NCBI RefSeq assembly: GCF_028502605.1
Contig: NC_079233.1
Span: 2,790,001 to 2,854,000 of the forward strand
Length of the DNA stretch: 64,000 nt
Direction of reading: 5' to 3'
DNA from: Trichoderma breve
Lineage: Eukaryota; Ascomycota; Sordariomycetes; Hypocreales; Hypocreaceae
Shown here: positions 10,386-20,142 of the stretch, piece by piece
Layout of the letters: every line of letters begins with the position of its first letter
How positions within the stretch are numbered: the stretch's first letter is position 1
Position numbers and translations under genes: made by a program
The notes under the pieces: model-generated
Seen by the model: the letters and a program-made list of their open reading frames with translations, nothing else
What the model was told of the DNA's origin: nothing
Database searches by the model: none

Positions 10386-11114
10386 ATGTCGTCAAGAAAT
10401 GTCGTATCGAGGCTGGTGCTTGTGCGACCCAGCGCGGCTTTGTCGCGGGGAAAATGCTGTCGACGATGCTTTGCCAGCGTCACTGGAGCTGCCTCGGAGG
10501 AACAGTGGCCGCAAAGAACACCTCTTGGAGCATACTACCAAACCATTGTCGAAAACCCTACTCTGTATTCGCCGCCTAAATCGGTTAAGAGAACGACTGG
10601 TCCTGTCTCCGCGTCCACGGATACAACTCAGAAGCCTCAAGACGCCATGGCCGAGACCTTCCCTATGTTGTCTTCCGAAGAAAAACAAACACAGACCCCT
10701 GAAGCAAGAGCCCGCGTCATCTTTGGCTCTCGTCTCCTCGGCCCCGCGGAAGAAGCCGACCGCCTTGCCAAGAAGAAAGCAAAATCTACATACATCGCCG
10801 GCATCCTCATCCCCCCTCGCCCGGAAGAGCCCGACAACTGCTGCATGAGCGGGTGCGTCAACTGCGTGTGGGATCGCTACCGAGAAGACTTGGAAGAGTG
10901 GTCGGCGACCAAGGCCGAAGCGAAAGCACGATTAAAGGCCGGGGGCCGTACCATGGATGCCGATGGCGGTCGATCGGATTCGGCTTGGGAGCTCACAAAG
11001 GATAGATGGGATGAAGAAGCCTTTCAAAACGTTCCGGTTGGCATTCGCGAGTTCATGAAGCAGGAGAAGCGGCTAAAGGAACGACACCAGCGAGAGGGAA
11101 CATTGGGTGGCTGA
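10386..11114 (+). CDS. Oxidoreductase-like domain protein (OXLD1 type), mitochondrial
   Basis: 242-residue intronless protein. The first 35 residues are rich in Arg, Ser and Ala without acidic residues (MSSRNVVSRLVLVRPSAAL), a typical mitochondrial presequence. At about residues 138-165 it has the short 'oxidoreductase-like' signature: PPRPEEPDNCCMSGCVNCVW, with Cys spaced as CC-x3-C-x2-C and followed by DRYREDLEEW. This domain is shared by human OXLD1 and a yeast mitochondrial protein; its biochemical activity is not established. The C-terminal part is charged and helical. It converges with the phosphoribosyltransferase gene 270 bp away. Confidence 0.85.
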   Translation: MSSRNVVSRLVLVRPSAALSRGKCCRRCFASVTGAASEEQWPQRTPLGAYYQTIVENPTLYSPPKSVKRTTGPVSASTDTTQKPQDAMAETFPMLSSEEKQTQTPEARARVIFGSRLLGPAEEADRLAKKKAKSTYIAGILIPPRPEEPDNCCMSGCVNCVWDRYREDLEEWSATKAEAKARLKAGGRTMDADGGRSDSAWELTKDRWDEEAFQNVPVGIREFMKQEKRLKERHQREGTLGG

Positions 11115-11387
11115 AGATGAGGTGTACAAAAGAAAGAAAAGGAATAGATTTTCAAGTCGGAGTTTTAGCGGGCGGCATTTTGTATCAGGCAATCAATTCC
11201 AAATGATGTGGCATGGGGCATCTTGTATAGAATCAAACATTTTGTATCATTAAAATAGACATCAAAGAGAGCAGGCTTAGAACAGAGAAGAAAGGAGCAA
11301 TATTAATGGTATCGTTATTTGTTATTATTATTTTTTGCTCTATTTTTCGTTTTACATATTCGCAGGCTTGGACGACGAAGCGGGATT

Positions 11388-12059
11388 CTATTTCTTCAGG
11401 GCGGCAAGGCGGTCGTGCTCATCGATGTCGATGGCCTCCCAGGGATAGTTGATCCACTCATCGCCGCAGGTGACGGCAGCCAGGTATCGGTTGTTGACCA
11501 TGTCCTCGGGCAGCTGGCCCTTCTTGTCCTTGTTCTTGTTCTGGAGAGGAGTTAGTAAATCATGCTCTTTAACCATATAGCCTCGGTAATAAATAAAACA
11601 TACGTGGAGAACAAAGATGCTAAACTCGGCCTTGGGAGCATCAGGTCCGATCCTCTGGCGGGCAAGCTCGACGTCCTTCTCAAGCTCCTTGACGGCATAC
11701 TCGAGCGTCGTCCGGGTGTCGTCGACCTCGTCAACAATCAGGACTCGCTTGCCGACGAGGTTCGCCATCTCGCCCAGAGCGGTGAGGTCGAGCCACTGGG
11801 TGCGGGTGACCTTTGTGCCAATCTCCTCGACCTGGGTGTCGTCGCCCAGGGACTCGTACAGGGAGAGGCCGATGGCCTGGATGGGGATGTTGGGGGAGCC
11901 GGGGCGCTTGAGGAACGAGCGGAGGATTCGCGCGGGCACGTAGCCGCCGCCGCCGATGGCGATGATGAGCTGCGGCTTGAAGTCATCGAGGATCTTGGTA
12001 GCGGCCTGCTGGCACAGCTTGTGGACGTCGTTGTAGGTAACGTAGAGCTTCTCAACCAT
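11388..12059 (-). CDS. XPT1: Xanthine/guanine phosphoribosyltransferase (XPT1/HPT1 type)
   Basis: Two exons, 12059-11604 and 11540-11388, encode about 202 residues. The 63-nt intron (11541-11603, GTATGT donor, ACTAAC branch, CCAG acceptor) is a multiple of three and has no in-frame stop, so an unspliced message would encode 21 extra residues inside the enzyme. The PRPP-binding loop is clear (VLIVDEVDDTRTTL), as are the N-terminal IAIGGGGYVPARI and the C-terminal YPWEAIDIDEH. The enzyme transfers phosphoribose from PRPP to xanthine, guanine or hypoxanthine in purine salvage, in the cytosol. NIPIQAIGLSLYE and RTQWLD look closer to yeast Xpt1 than Hpt1, so I give that symbol; base preference cannot be read from the sequence. 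Confidence 0.85.
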   Translation of the reverse strand: MVEKLYVTYNDVHKLCQQAATKILDDFKPQLIIAIGGGGYVPARILRSFLKRPGSPNIPIQAIGLSLYESLGDDTQVEEIGTKVTRTQWLDLTALGEMANLVGKRVLIVDEVDDTRTTLEYAVKELEKDVELARQRIGPDAPKAEFSIFVLHVCFIYYRGYMVKEHDLLTPLQNKNKDKKGQLPEDMVNNRYLAAVTCGDEWINYPWEAIDIDEHDRLAALKK

Positions 12060-14880
12060 TTTGACGGTATTTTTTCTCGTTGAATTTTTTAAAGATTACG
12101 GAGGGGTATCAAAGAAAGAAAGTTGGAGCAAATATTGTCAAGATGAATAAATTTTTTTAACGAGGCCGGTGACCACGGGAGCGAGACGGGATACTCAGAA
12201 TGCCCAAGAGGAAGAAAAAGAGGAAGAAGAAAGAAGAGGAAGAGGAGCAAAATATAGAGGCTCTCACCAACCCAGCAAATTCGCTTCACACATGCTTATC
12301 GGCGGCTCCCGATGGTTAATTTTTTTTTTCTCCCTCTAATTTTTTTTTCTGGGTCAGCAAAATAAGTCCCGTTTTCCCCTCCCCCACCACGGCTGCTGCG
12401 TCACTCGCTGTACGAGTATGGGACTCATGTTCTAGTACAAAGTACGAAGTATAGCATTGGATGAGTTTGCCCTGCTTGCTCCGTAACGGCGCATTAGACA
12501 TGCTTTTTTGGGTTTAGGTGATCTTGGGATCGGGATGCTGGAGGCAGTGAGAATTTTCCTCGGCTTCATTCATATGAGGGCTTACGGCCATATACACAGC
12601 TGGTCGTATGATGTTCGATATGTCCATGTATCTTTCTTGGTGTTAGTGGTTGAAGCACCTTGGGTACATGTACATCTACTTTAAACAGTTGGTTGGCTAC
12701 GACAAAAGGATCACGGAGACGGACACCCATAAGGCGTATTGCAGGCAGCAACAGACAAGAACAGCATCCATCTGCGAGTTTAGGCATGACTCAATCGCCG
12801 GCATGAACCTACATGCAGATGGAGACTAGCCAATTCCAGACTGGCCGCCGTCACTTTGCCGTGTATGAGATGCAGTAAAGCGTTGGTTGTCTATATGTGA
12901 CAGTCTTCACTCACTGTTGTTGGAACATCATGAATCAATGAGAGTATACTCTGTGACAAGCTTGCTGGGACGGAAAAAGGCCGAAAGGAAAACGAAGAAG
13001 TACAGCCAAAAATGTTCAAGCCGTGTTCGACTTCGCCATCGCCAACGACCAAATAGGAATCGCGCAATAACCACATGCACCCTTGCTCCCCAAATAAGCA
13101 TGGTTGATAACGTTGACGCCATCATCATCTGTCAGTGTTGAGCCTCTAGCTTCAACTCAGAGCGCGAAGACTATTGCAATGTTCACCAAGATGTTGACTA
13201 AAACGAGGATTGAACTCTTGTTTCACTCTTCTATAATGACAGTAAGAAGAGGCTGTAGATTGCGCTGAGGAAATATGTTTACCCATGATGCTGTTTGTTT
13301 TAGAACTTTTTGCAAGTCCTTATTGTTTCCAGCATAGTAAAAATACTGTCAAGTTACATAACCTCTTCACAGTTGGGTTATTGTATATTGGATAGTTATT
13401 TGGCCATGTGCAACACCATTAGCTGAATCGGGAGCACTGGAGAAGATTCAATACAATCCTGGCGTGGGAGGAACAAAGGTCACAGCAAACACCCGACTTC
13501 AAGTGAGAAATGCATATATCTCTCTATATATATATATCACCTTTGAGGGCAATGCGTTCAAGATGGAACAGAGGGGAGGTGTTACCGGTCGTCCAACCAA
13601 AAGTTGCTGCCTGAATGCCTCGAGGGCCATCACGGAATTCACTGTTTTGTGTGTCTTATCTCGAGTCCAAATTGACTTTTGCATGTATGTTTCCCTAAGG
13701 ATTGAGATTTTGCAGAAAGATAGTGGGCGTATCCAGGAAGCAAGGCTGAAAATCGATGTCGAACTCGAATATATTGATTTTGGATTATCGTATATGCTTC
13801 CGATCTTCACCAAGAGTACGATTTATGCAGCATTTTGCAACATCAGATCAGAAAATAGATATTTGCATACCACATAATCTTTGTGAAACATGCACGTTAT
13901 AGTTTCTTGTTCTGTTTTCACTTGTACTGATACAACAGAATCTCTTCCACCACATTAAGTACGGTTATTATCTGAAGGCCGATTCTTCATATAGACAATG
14001 AATTTCTATAATATACCGATGGAAGTACATACCTCTCTCTACGCAACTTTAACGTAGGTAGGTACTAGTGGGTGGTAGGAAGCTACCAATTCATCCACCA
14101 TGGCACAATTTGCATTTCCACAGCCATGACTGTCATGGCAACTGAAGGCATCGATTGGTAGCTGAACCTTGATGTGCCTCGAAGTTGCGGTACGGGATCC
14201 GCCATTGAGTAACTGATGGATATCTACCTATCTCAATGGAGACTCCACTGGTTATAGACTTTCAAATACCTGCTCATTGTACTTATACAGTCCACTCGGT
14301 TATATAGCTGAGAAGAATCACATCTATTAGACTCCATCCCGCATCGGTATATACAATATACATAGCCCTAATCTCCGTCTCTAGCTATGGCATTATTCTT
14401 CGTTTGGTGTGATCCAACGAAGACCTGTGTATGAGTGACTTCTTGAATATACAATTCTTCACATGCGGGTGGAACCATGCCCTATAATTATCGGACAAAC
14501 TCTCTCGAGGCGTGAGAAGTCGTCAAGGCTTTTGAAAGTTCGCTGGAACATAAAGTATAAGCTCCGTTAACAAAAGCTTGTGAAGTGGTCGGATAATTCC
14601 ACTCAAGATTGGCTTTTATTTCTTTCTGTAGGCGAGTCGTCCAAAACTTCTAATAAAGCGGTCCCATCCTTTGATTTCTTTCTTTTTTCACATCAACAAA
14701 AACAAAAACCTCTCTAGCCTCTATATTCTCATACGTTTGCCATACGCCTACTGGTTATGCAATACACGACTGGCAAAAGCTCTTTCAAAAATTTCTAAAC
14801 CGTTTCAACAGCCTTGTGAAGCTCTCAAATTTATTGCAGATATCTTTTGGGCGATATAGCGGACCGAGTCATATCCCGAC
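12060..14880. other. Gene-poor, AT-rich stretch
   Basis: 2.8 kb, AT-rich especially from about 13.1 to 14.9 kb. The longest frame is 137 codons (13464-13877, plus); it has no recognisable motif and atypical composition, so I do not call it. No terminal repeats or transposase motifs were seen. The first 300 bases are the promoter and leader of the phosphoribosyltransferase gene. Confidence 0.5.
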
Positions 14881-16005
14881 ATGTCTCCCCAAGCACCAGT
14901 CGAAAAGATTACCCAGGAAATTAGCAATCTGGATCTATCATCGACTAAAAATAATAAGAAGGACGAAGGTACGCGTTACTTCTATAAGGTGTCATAGCAC
15001 ATTTCTATTTTGTTTATATATTCTGACAACAGACGAATAGAAAATCTCCTCTACGATATCGACGAATGTTTCTGCAAGCCTAATATAAAGGCACTATGGC
15101 AAAGAATCAACTCAAGGATTCGAGACTTTTTGAGACTCAACCAGATTGAGCAATTCGGACGTCGGTTACCGACCAGAGATATCGACTTGTGTGATACCCG
15201 AGAAGAATGGATGGACTGCGTACTCATGGCACTCGAGAGCCACCGCAGCGAGTTGATGGCGGTTGCTTTGTTGGGGACCAGGAACCGATCCCGTCGCATC
15301 ATGGGTATCTTGGACCGCCACAATGAGCTAGAAGGGCAAATGAGGGAGTGTATCGACGAAGTGGTGGAAGATGCTATCAAAGATGCTAAGCACCGCAAGC
15401 GCCGTCTAAGAAAGATGACCAAGCAGAAGCAGAAGAAGATCAACCGCGAGAGTGTTAGAATCGAAGCCCCCAGACGCCAAACAAGCAAATCCAGACCATT
15501 CTCCCGCTCATCGTCTAGGCTATTTTCCAGTCTCAAGAAGCCATCCACCAAGATCGAAATGAGACTAAACCCCGACATCAATGATGGCTTCTTCTTCAAG
15601 ATTGGCAAGGAGTGGATGAGAAATATTGCCGCCCTGGACAAGGCCAAAGAGTTGATGCAAAAGCAACAAATACTCATCTCCTTGGCCCATAGTGCGATAG
15701 TCTGGGATCCCACGAGCGTCTTTTTTCGCGAAGGGAGAATTCAGGGCCAGCTCTGGACGGACGGATTCAAAGATGAGCATATCCGCAAGGTGGAAGGCGA
15801 CCTATGGTGTGTCCAGATGAAATGGAGACCGGAAGAACGAAGCAAGTGGAGGCCCAAGGCCATCCATGTCAACGGGAAATTCGGCCGCCAGGACGCGGAG
15901 GAGGTCAGCTGGGTTCCTATCAGGTACAATTGTCCTGAAGTTGAACTTGACGTCGAGATTTTTGTTTATGACGACTTCTATGACGAGGATGAGTGGTGTG
16001 ATTGA
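14881..16005 (+). CDS. Hypothetical protein, unrecognised
   Basis: Modelled as two exons, 14881-14968 and 15041-16005, giving 350 residues. The 72-nt intron uses a GTACGC donor and the acceptor at 15039-15040; this is the acceptor that keeps the downstream frame. The start (MSPQAPVEKITQEISNLDLS) fits a normal N terminus. The middle (about residues 130-200) is strongly basic, with KHRKRRLRKMTKQKQKK and a Ser/Arg run. The C-terminal third has aromatic-rich, strand-like sequence (SVFFREGRIQGQLWTDGF) ending in an acidic tail (YDEDEWCD). No catalytic motif or membrane segment is visible. It sits in the accessory stretch and its function is unknown. The first exon is the least certain part. Confidence 0.6.
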
Positions 16006-16332
16006 GGGGACGGACAACATTTTTCGATGGCCGGTGTCGCACCATATGTTCATGAATATTTCGAGGGGACTCAAGGGTGGAGGATGGTAGTTCTTGATAT
16101 TTGAGGGTATCAATGAAGAGATACGCACATCTGTTAGAATGGTTGTTTCTTTTATATGAAGTCATGAGATGATGAATAGGATATATAGAATTTGTTGGTT
16201 ATATATAAAATAGAAGGCACTTGGGTTGTTAATTTATCATGAGCTCTGCAGACTTGTCACAAATGTGTACTAAGGGGAATCTCTTTTGTTTATATCTAAA
16301 ACACCACAAACGCCAGCCTAATCTAGAAGCAA
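16006..16332. other. Convergent 3' region
   Basis: 327 bp between the 3' ends of the hypothetical gene (plus) and the CYP52-like gene (minus). It is AT-rich with no gene. Confidence 0.5.
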
Positions 16333-17968
16333 TTACTGACGGTGATTAGGCCTTGTTAAGCTAACTTTGACTCCATCTCTGCATGTTGTGGCAAGAGCAT
16401 AAAGCTCTATCCATTCCGAATCATCAACTGTGCTCATGGTCTCAAACGTTTGCACCATTCTTGACACGAGGTAATACGTTTCCAAGAGGGCAAACTTTTC
16501 TACATTGGCACGTTAGAATATGCCAAACTATTTGGTAGCGTTAGATTACTTACGGCCAATGCAGATTCGTGGTCCGCCATTGAAAGGTAGATAATTCCAA
16601 CCTGGCCTCAAACCATTCCACCTCTCGGGTACAAATTCTTCAGGATCTGGTCCAAATATCCGAGCATCTCGATGCATAGCGTAAATGTTGTACATGACGA
16701 GATTTCCTTTCTTGATGAGAAGAGGCGAATTGCCATCTTCGCCTCCACCATATGGTAGGACGGTATCTCTGGACGCTTCTCGAGCATTCGTCGGAATCAC
16801 GGGATGGAGTCGTAAAGCTTCATTGAGATTAGCCGACCGATGCTCACGGAAAACTCTAGGCCTTTGGCTTACACTCTTGAACACACCACTTTAAATACTC
16901 CATGCTGCTCAGCTGGTGGTCTGTAGCAGGTTCAACACCTGCAATGGAGACGACTTCCCTCCTTAGCTTGTCGTAAATGTGCGGCTTCTTGGCTAGAACA
17001 AAAAACAGGTTGCTTAACAAACAGGCTGTGGTATCACGGCTCGCAACCAAGATATGGAGGATCTGATCTCTAAGCTGCTTTCGATCCGTCGTCACAGCCG
17101 AGAGGCACTGAAGAACATTGCATCCCATATTTGTAGATTCGCTCTCGTCCTTTTTGTCCAAGGAGGCGTCGATAAAATCGTCAATGTACCTGAACACGCG
17201 ACTTCGAGCTCTCATGGCGGCGAAGTTGATCGAAAACATCTGAAGCGGACCTAGTTGCATCTTTCTGACGATCTCCGTAGAGCAGGTCAAGTAATCATCA
17301 ACAAACTGCTTTTCTTTCGCATGGCTTGATGCGCGGTCGAGGACGCTCGTCGAATGGCCCATGAGAAAGTCTGTCGCAAAGTCCATGGTGAGCCAGAAAA
17401 ACAGCGGCTGCAGATCGATCGTGGCCTTGTCATTTGGGATCCTCCTCAGAAGGGCCTGGAAATGCGTCTCGAGCATGTTGACGATGCTCTCCTTGTTTTG
17501 TTTCGCAAAGCATGGCCGCAAAACTCCTCGAGCATGCGACCAGGAGTGTCCGTTTAATGTGAAGATGCCGCTCCCAAGAAGCCCCATCATTGCATTGACT
17601 CGCAGGCGAGGGAGCTTGAAATCATCAAAGCCAGAGGCGAGAACGTGCTTGATGTTTCGGCTGTCGCATGTGTAGACGGCCTCCCATGTCCATCGTTTGT
17701 ATGCGTATGTGGCGCCGAGCTGTTGGAACGTCTTATATGTAGAATCGAGGTATTTTTCGACGGGTTTTGCAAATAGACAATCGTAAATGAAGTCGAATCC
17801 GATAAAAGGGTCTTTAACTGGTGCTTTTGATTGCGCATCTTTGCAGCCTTTACTTTGTGAAAGGTGATGCTGGCGAGCCTGCTTATATATACAGTGAAAT
17901 ATGTAAGAGATGAGAAGTAGAATGAAAGAGTAGAGCATTAAATATTGATATTTCAGGAATTCAGACAT
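16333..17968 (-). CDS. Cytochrome P450, CYP52-like (alkane/fatty-acid hydroxylase clan)
   Basis: Three exons, 17968-16873, 16817-16554 and 16499-16333, encode 508 residues; introns are 55 and 54 nt. The start at 17968 gives a membrane anchor (about residues 8-28), and upstream codons in the same frame look non-coding. The I-helix reads VASRDTTACL (CYP52 usually has AGRDTT). The first splice joins CVQE to SLRLHP and so restores ExxR. The heme loop FNGGPRICIG (Cys near 451) is followed by QKFALLETYY across the second splice. The K-helix region PYGGGEDG with a GPDPEEFVPERW stretch is typical of the clan. Such ER enzymes oxidise the terminal carbon of alkanes and fatty acids, using a separate P450 reductase. 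It diverges from the A-T-C enzyme gene, which suggests a shared lipid pathway. The substrate is inferred. Confidence 0.88.
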
Positions 17969-18710
17969 GGCTAATGGTATTTCACAAGGTATCAAGTCAA
18001 AATAATTAGCCTTAAATTCTCTATGACATGAAAAGCCTTGGTGTGTTGGGACGAAACAGAGTACGACTCCTTTTTTGAGCCAGCCCAATGAAGCCTCCGT
18101 ATCATTTAAGCCAAGGCACGCTAGTAGTATGCCCAAGCCATTCATTAAGTGTCTGACAGCTACTGTATGCGTATGCTTCTGCAGAAGGCCTGTAATTGGA
18201 ATTCGTCCTGGCTGTGGGCGGTACCTGGTTGGCGGTATCCGGACAATACATGAAGAAAAGGGGCTGCCCTAAGCCTGTTCATAAACGTCACAGCACGTCT
18301 AGTCAAGGTGTGTTTCACAAATTCATTTAACAGAATGCCTTGCATACATAGGACCGAATAATATCAATAGTTTCTTCTTTCGTGTTCCTGTTCTCTGCTG
18401 TGGAACTTGTGAGCGCATCAACCAGGGTCTAATGGAAGCTCTCATTGACTGAGCATGTCCAACTGCTGGTTTCTGATTAAGAAGGAATAGTATAATAATA
18501 GATTGTCAGGACCACGCCATCGTAACCTCTGACACGTTTTGTTCCCAGCAGCTTGGAAACAACCCTTCGACAGTGACCTCTTGCGTCAAACCCACGATGG
18601 GTGTCGCCTTTACCGCTGTTCCTCTCCCGCAGTATGCAGTCACACCCAGTGGTCATATCCCCTGCTTCTTAAAAGAGCCCAGATAGGATGAAAGAGATGC
18701 TGACAGCTGT

Positions 18711-19913
18711 ATGTCTCGCAACCGTACAGGATCGTGCTGCTCAGATAGCTCAACGCCGATCGGATGCTGGCCTTGCGCACCGACATGTGTGGAGGAAGCA
18801 GATATCCGACACGAGAGCTTCCTTTGTGCCGGGAAATACCGCGCTGACGTGGTTAGCTGCAGGCGTCTGGAGCCAATGGGCGGTGTTTCTCTTCGCATGA
18901 GCGACATGAGGACATTACGATATGCAACCACTCGAGACACGACTTGGGAGAGGAGGATCAGAGGTGCGTCTCAATGACATGGTACAAGTCGTATTCGCAG
19001 ATCAAAGAGGATCACGGGGTCAGGAAATGGGCTACTTGGCAAAACAAGTCCCTCTCGAACGAAAAGATTTGACGATAGAGGCTATCTGATACATTTGGTC
19101 ACGGTTTCTTGGAGTTTCTGCATCCTCTGCCGTTTGATGAAGCCGGTAACTTGCTCAGAGACTACATATGAGCAAGGCTTGGGATTCACTCTTGTCCGGT
19201 TCAAAACTGTCAATACGTTACTCTCTGATGTCATGAGAAAGCCGCAATTTCATCGTGTCTTTACGTTATCCGTCAATCTTCGCTACGAAAAACAAAAAGG
19301 CTGCTCAACTTACATGGACTTACATGGTTGATCCCGGACATGATCGCATCCAGCGAAATAGATTGGATACCAAGCGAAAGTTGACTTTGCCAGCGTGAGG
19401 CGGAGCACGTCAGCGGTTTTTCATGCTCTGCACTCATCAATTTAAAGTCTCAGACAACATCCCAGATGTGTGTAACTCCGGACCAACGACTCATACTCTG
19501 GAGAGCTTATTTTCGACCTTGTGCGAAGCAAAGTCACGGGAACAGGCAACTACCGTGAACCGCTCCCCCTGTCCGACTTTGCCGTGGAGATTCAGCAATG
19601 CGCCGCGTTGGACCCAGTGTCTTGGAGGGAGACGCTGCTTGCCGGTACTCAGAATGCGTACGACGTTATATAGAGCTTCTATTTGGCTCGCTGCCAGGGC
19701 GAGTGGCGTTTTCCCGGTCATGTCATTGGGGAGACGCGGCCTTTGTATCACAAGAGATACGATGGGTATCAACCAACAGCTGCATGGTTGATCGAATGTG
19801 CTTTAGGCTCTCAGGCTAATGGACAAGGTGAAACTGCGTCGCCTGTGTTTGGCACACAACACTTGGAGGAATCTGCTCTACGGAGCGGAAACTACGGCGG
19901 GCTGTGTGAATAA
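18711..19913 (+). pseudogene. Possible decayed gene with interrupted plus-strand frames
   Basis: Three coding-like patches lie in order on the plus strand. An 88-codon open frame runs from 18711 to 18977. A second frame is open from 18910 to a TGA at 19087 and includes RLNDMVQVVFADQRG and EMGYLAKQVPLERKD. A third, in the same frame as the first, is open from 19476 to 19913 except for one TAG at 19671, and includes REPLPLSDFAVEI, GEWRFPGHVIGE and YDGYQPTAAWLIE. Composition and aromatic content look like protein-coding sequence, and GC content is higher than in the AT-rich stretch nearby. No intron rescues the TAG. I do not recognise a family. It could be a degraded member of the same locus, or chance open frames. 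Confidence 0.3.
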
Positions 19914-19993
19914 GATAAAAAGATGGGGATGGAGAAGTACATGCCGACAACTCTTGGCCTCCAGACTTCATCGTGTTGATTAAATATATGAGG

Positions 19994-20003
19994 TTATATA
20001 TCC
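19994..20003 (+). promoter_or_regulatory. TATA-like box upstream of the A-T-C gene
   Basis: TTATATATCC lies about 140 bp upstream of the start codon at 20143, a plausible core-promoter position. This is based on sequence only. Confidence 0.3.
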
Positions 20004-20142
20004 TCTTGATCCGCCGTCAATTTCGCAATTCAAAGCTGAACATATTCTTTTATGTTCTTTTATGTTTTTTTAAATCAACTAACAGTCAATCGCATCAAAA
20101 GACTGAGAGAAAAATAAGAGACAAAGAAAAGAAGAGCTCAAG

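Larger units (their letters stand above)
17969..20142. other. 2.2-kb divergent interval between CYP52-like and A-T-C genes
   Basis: It contains the promoters of both genes and a stretch (about 18.7-19.9 kb) with coding-like but interrupted frames, listed separately. The rest holds no recognisable gene. Confidence 0.5.

Noticed and set aside
13464..13877. 137-codon plus-strand frame in AT-rich DNA
   Set aside because: No recognisable family, atypical composition, and a competing 104-codon frame on the other strand.
16546..16884. Apparent separate ORF with a heme-binding motif
   Set aside because: It is exon 2 of the CYP52-like P450 read back into the first intron.
19491..19772. Minus-strand frame with an ankyrin-like phrase (DMTGKTPLALAA)
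   Set aside because: Only one partial repeat; the plus-strand frame across the same bases looks more like protein.
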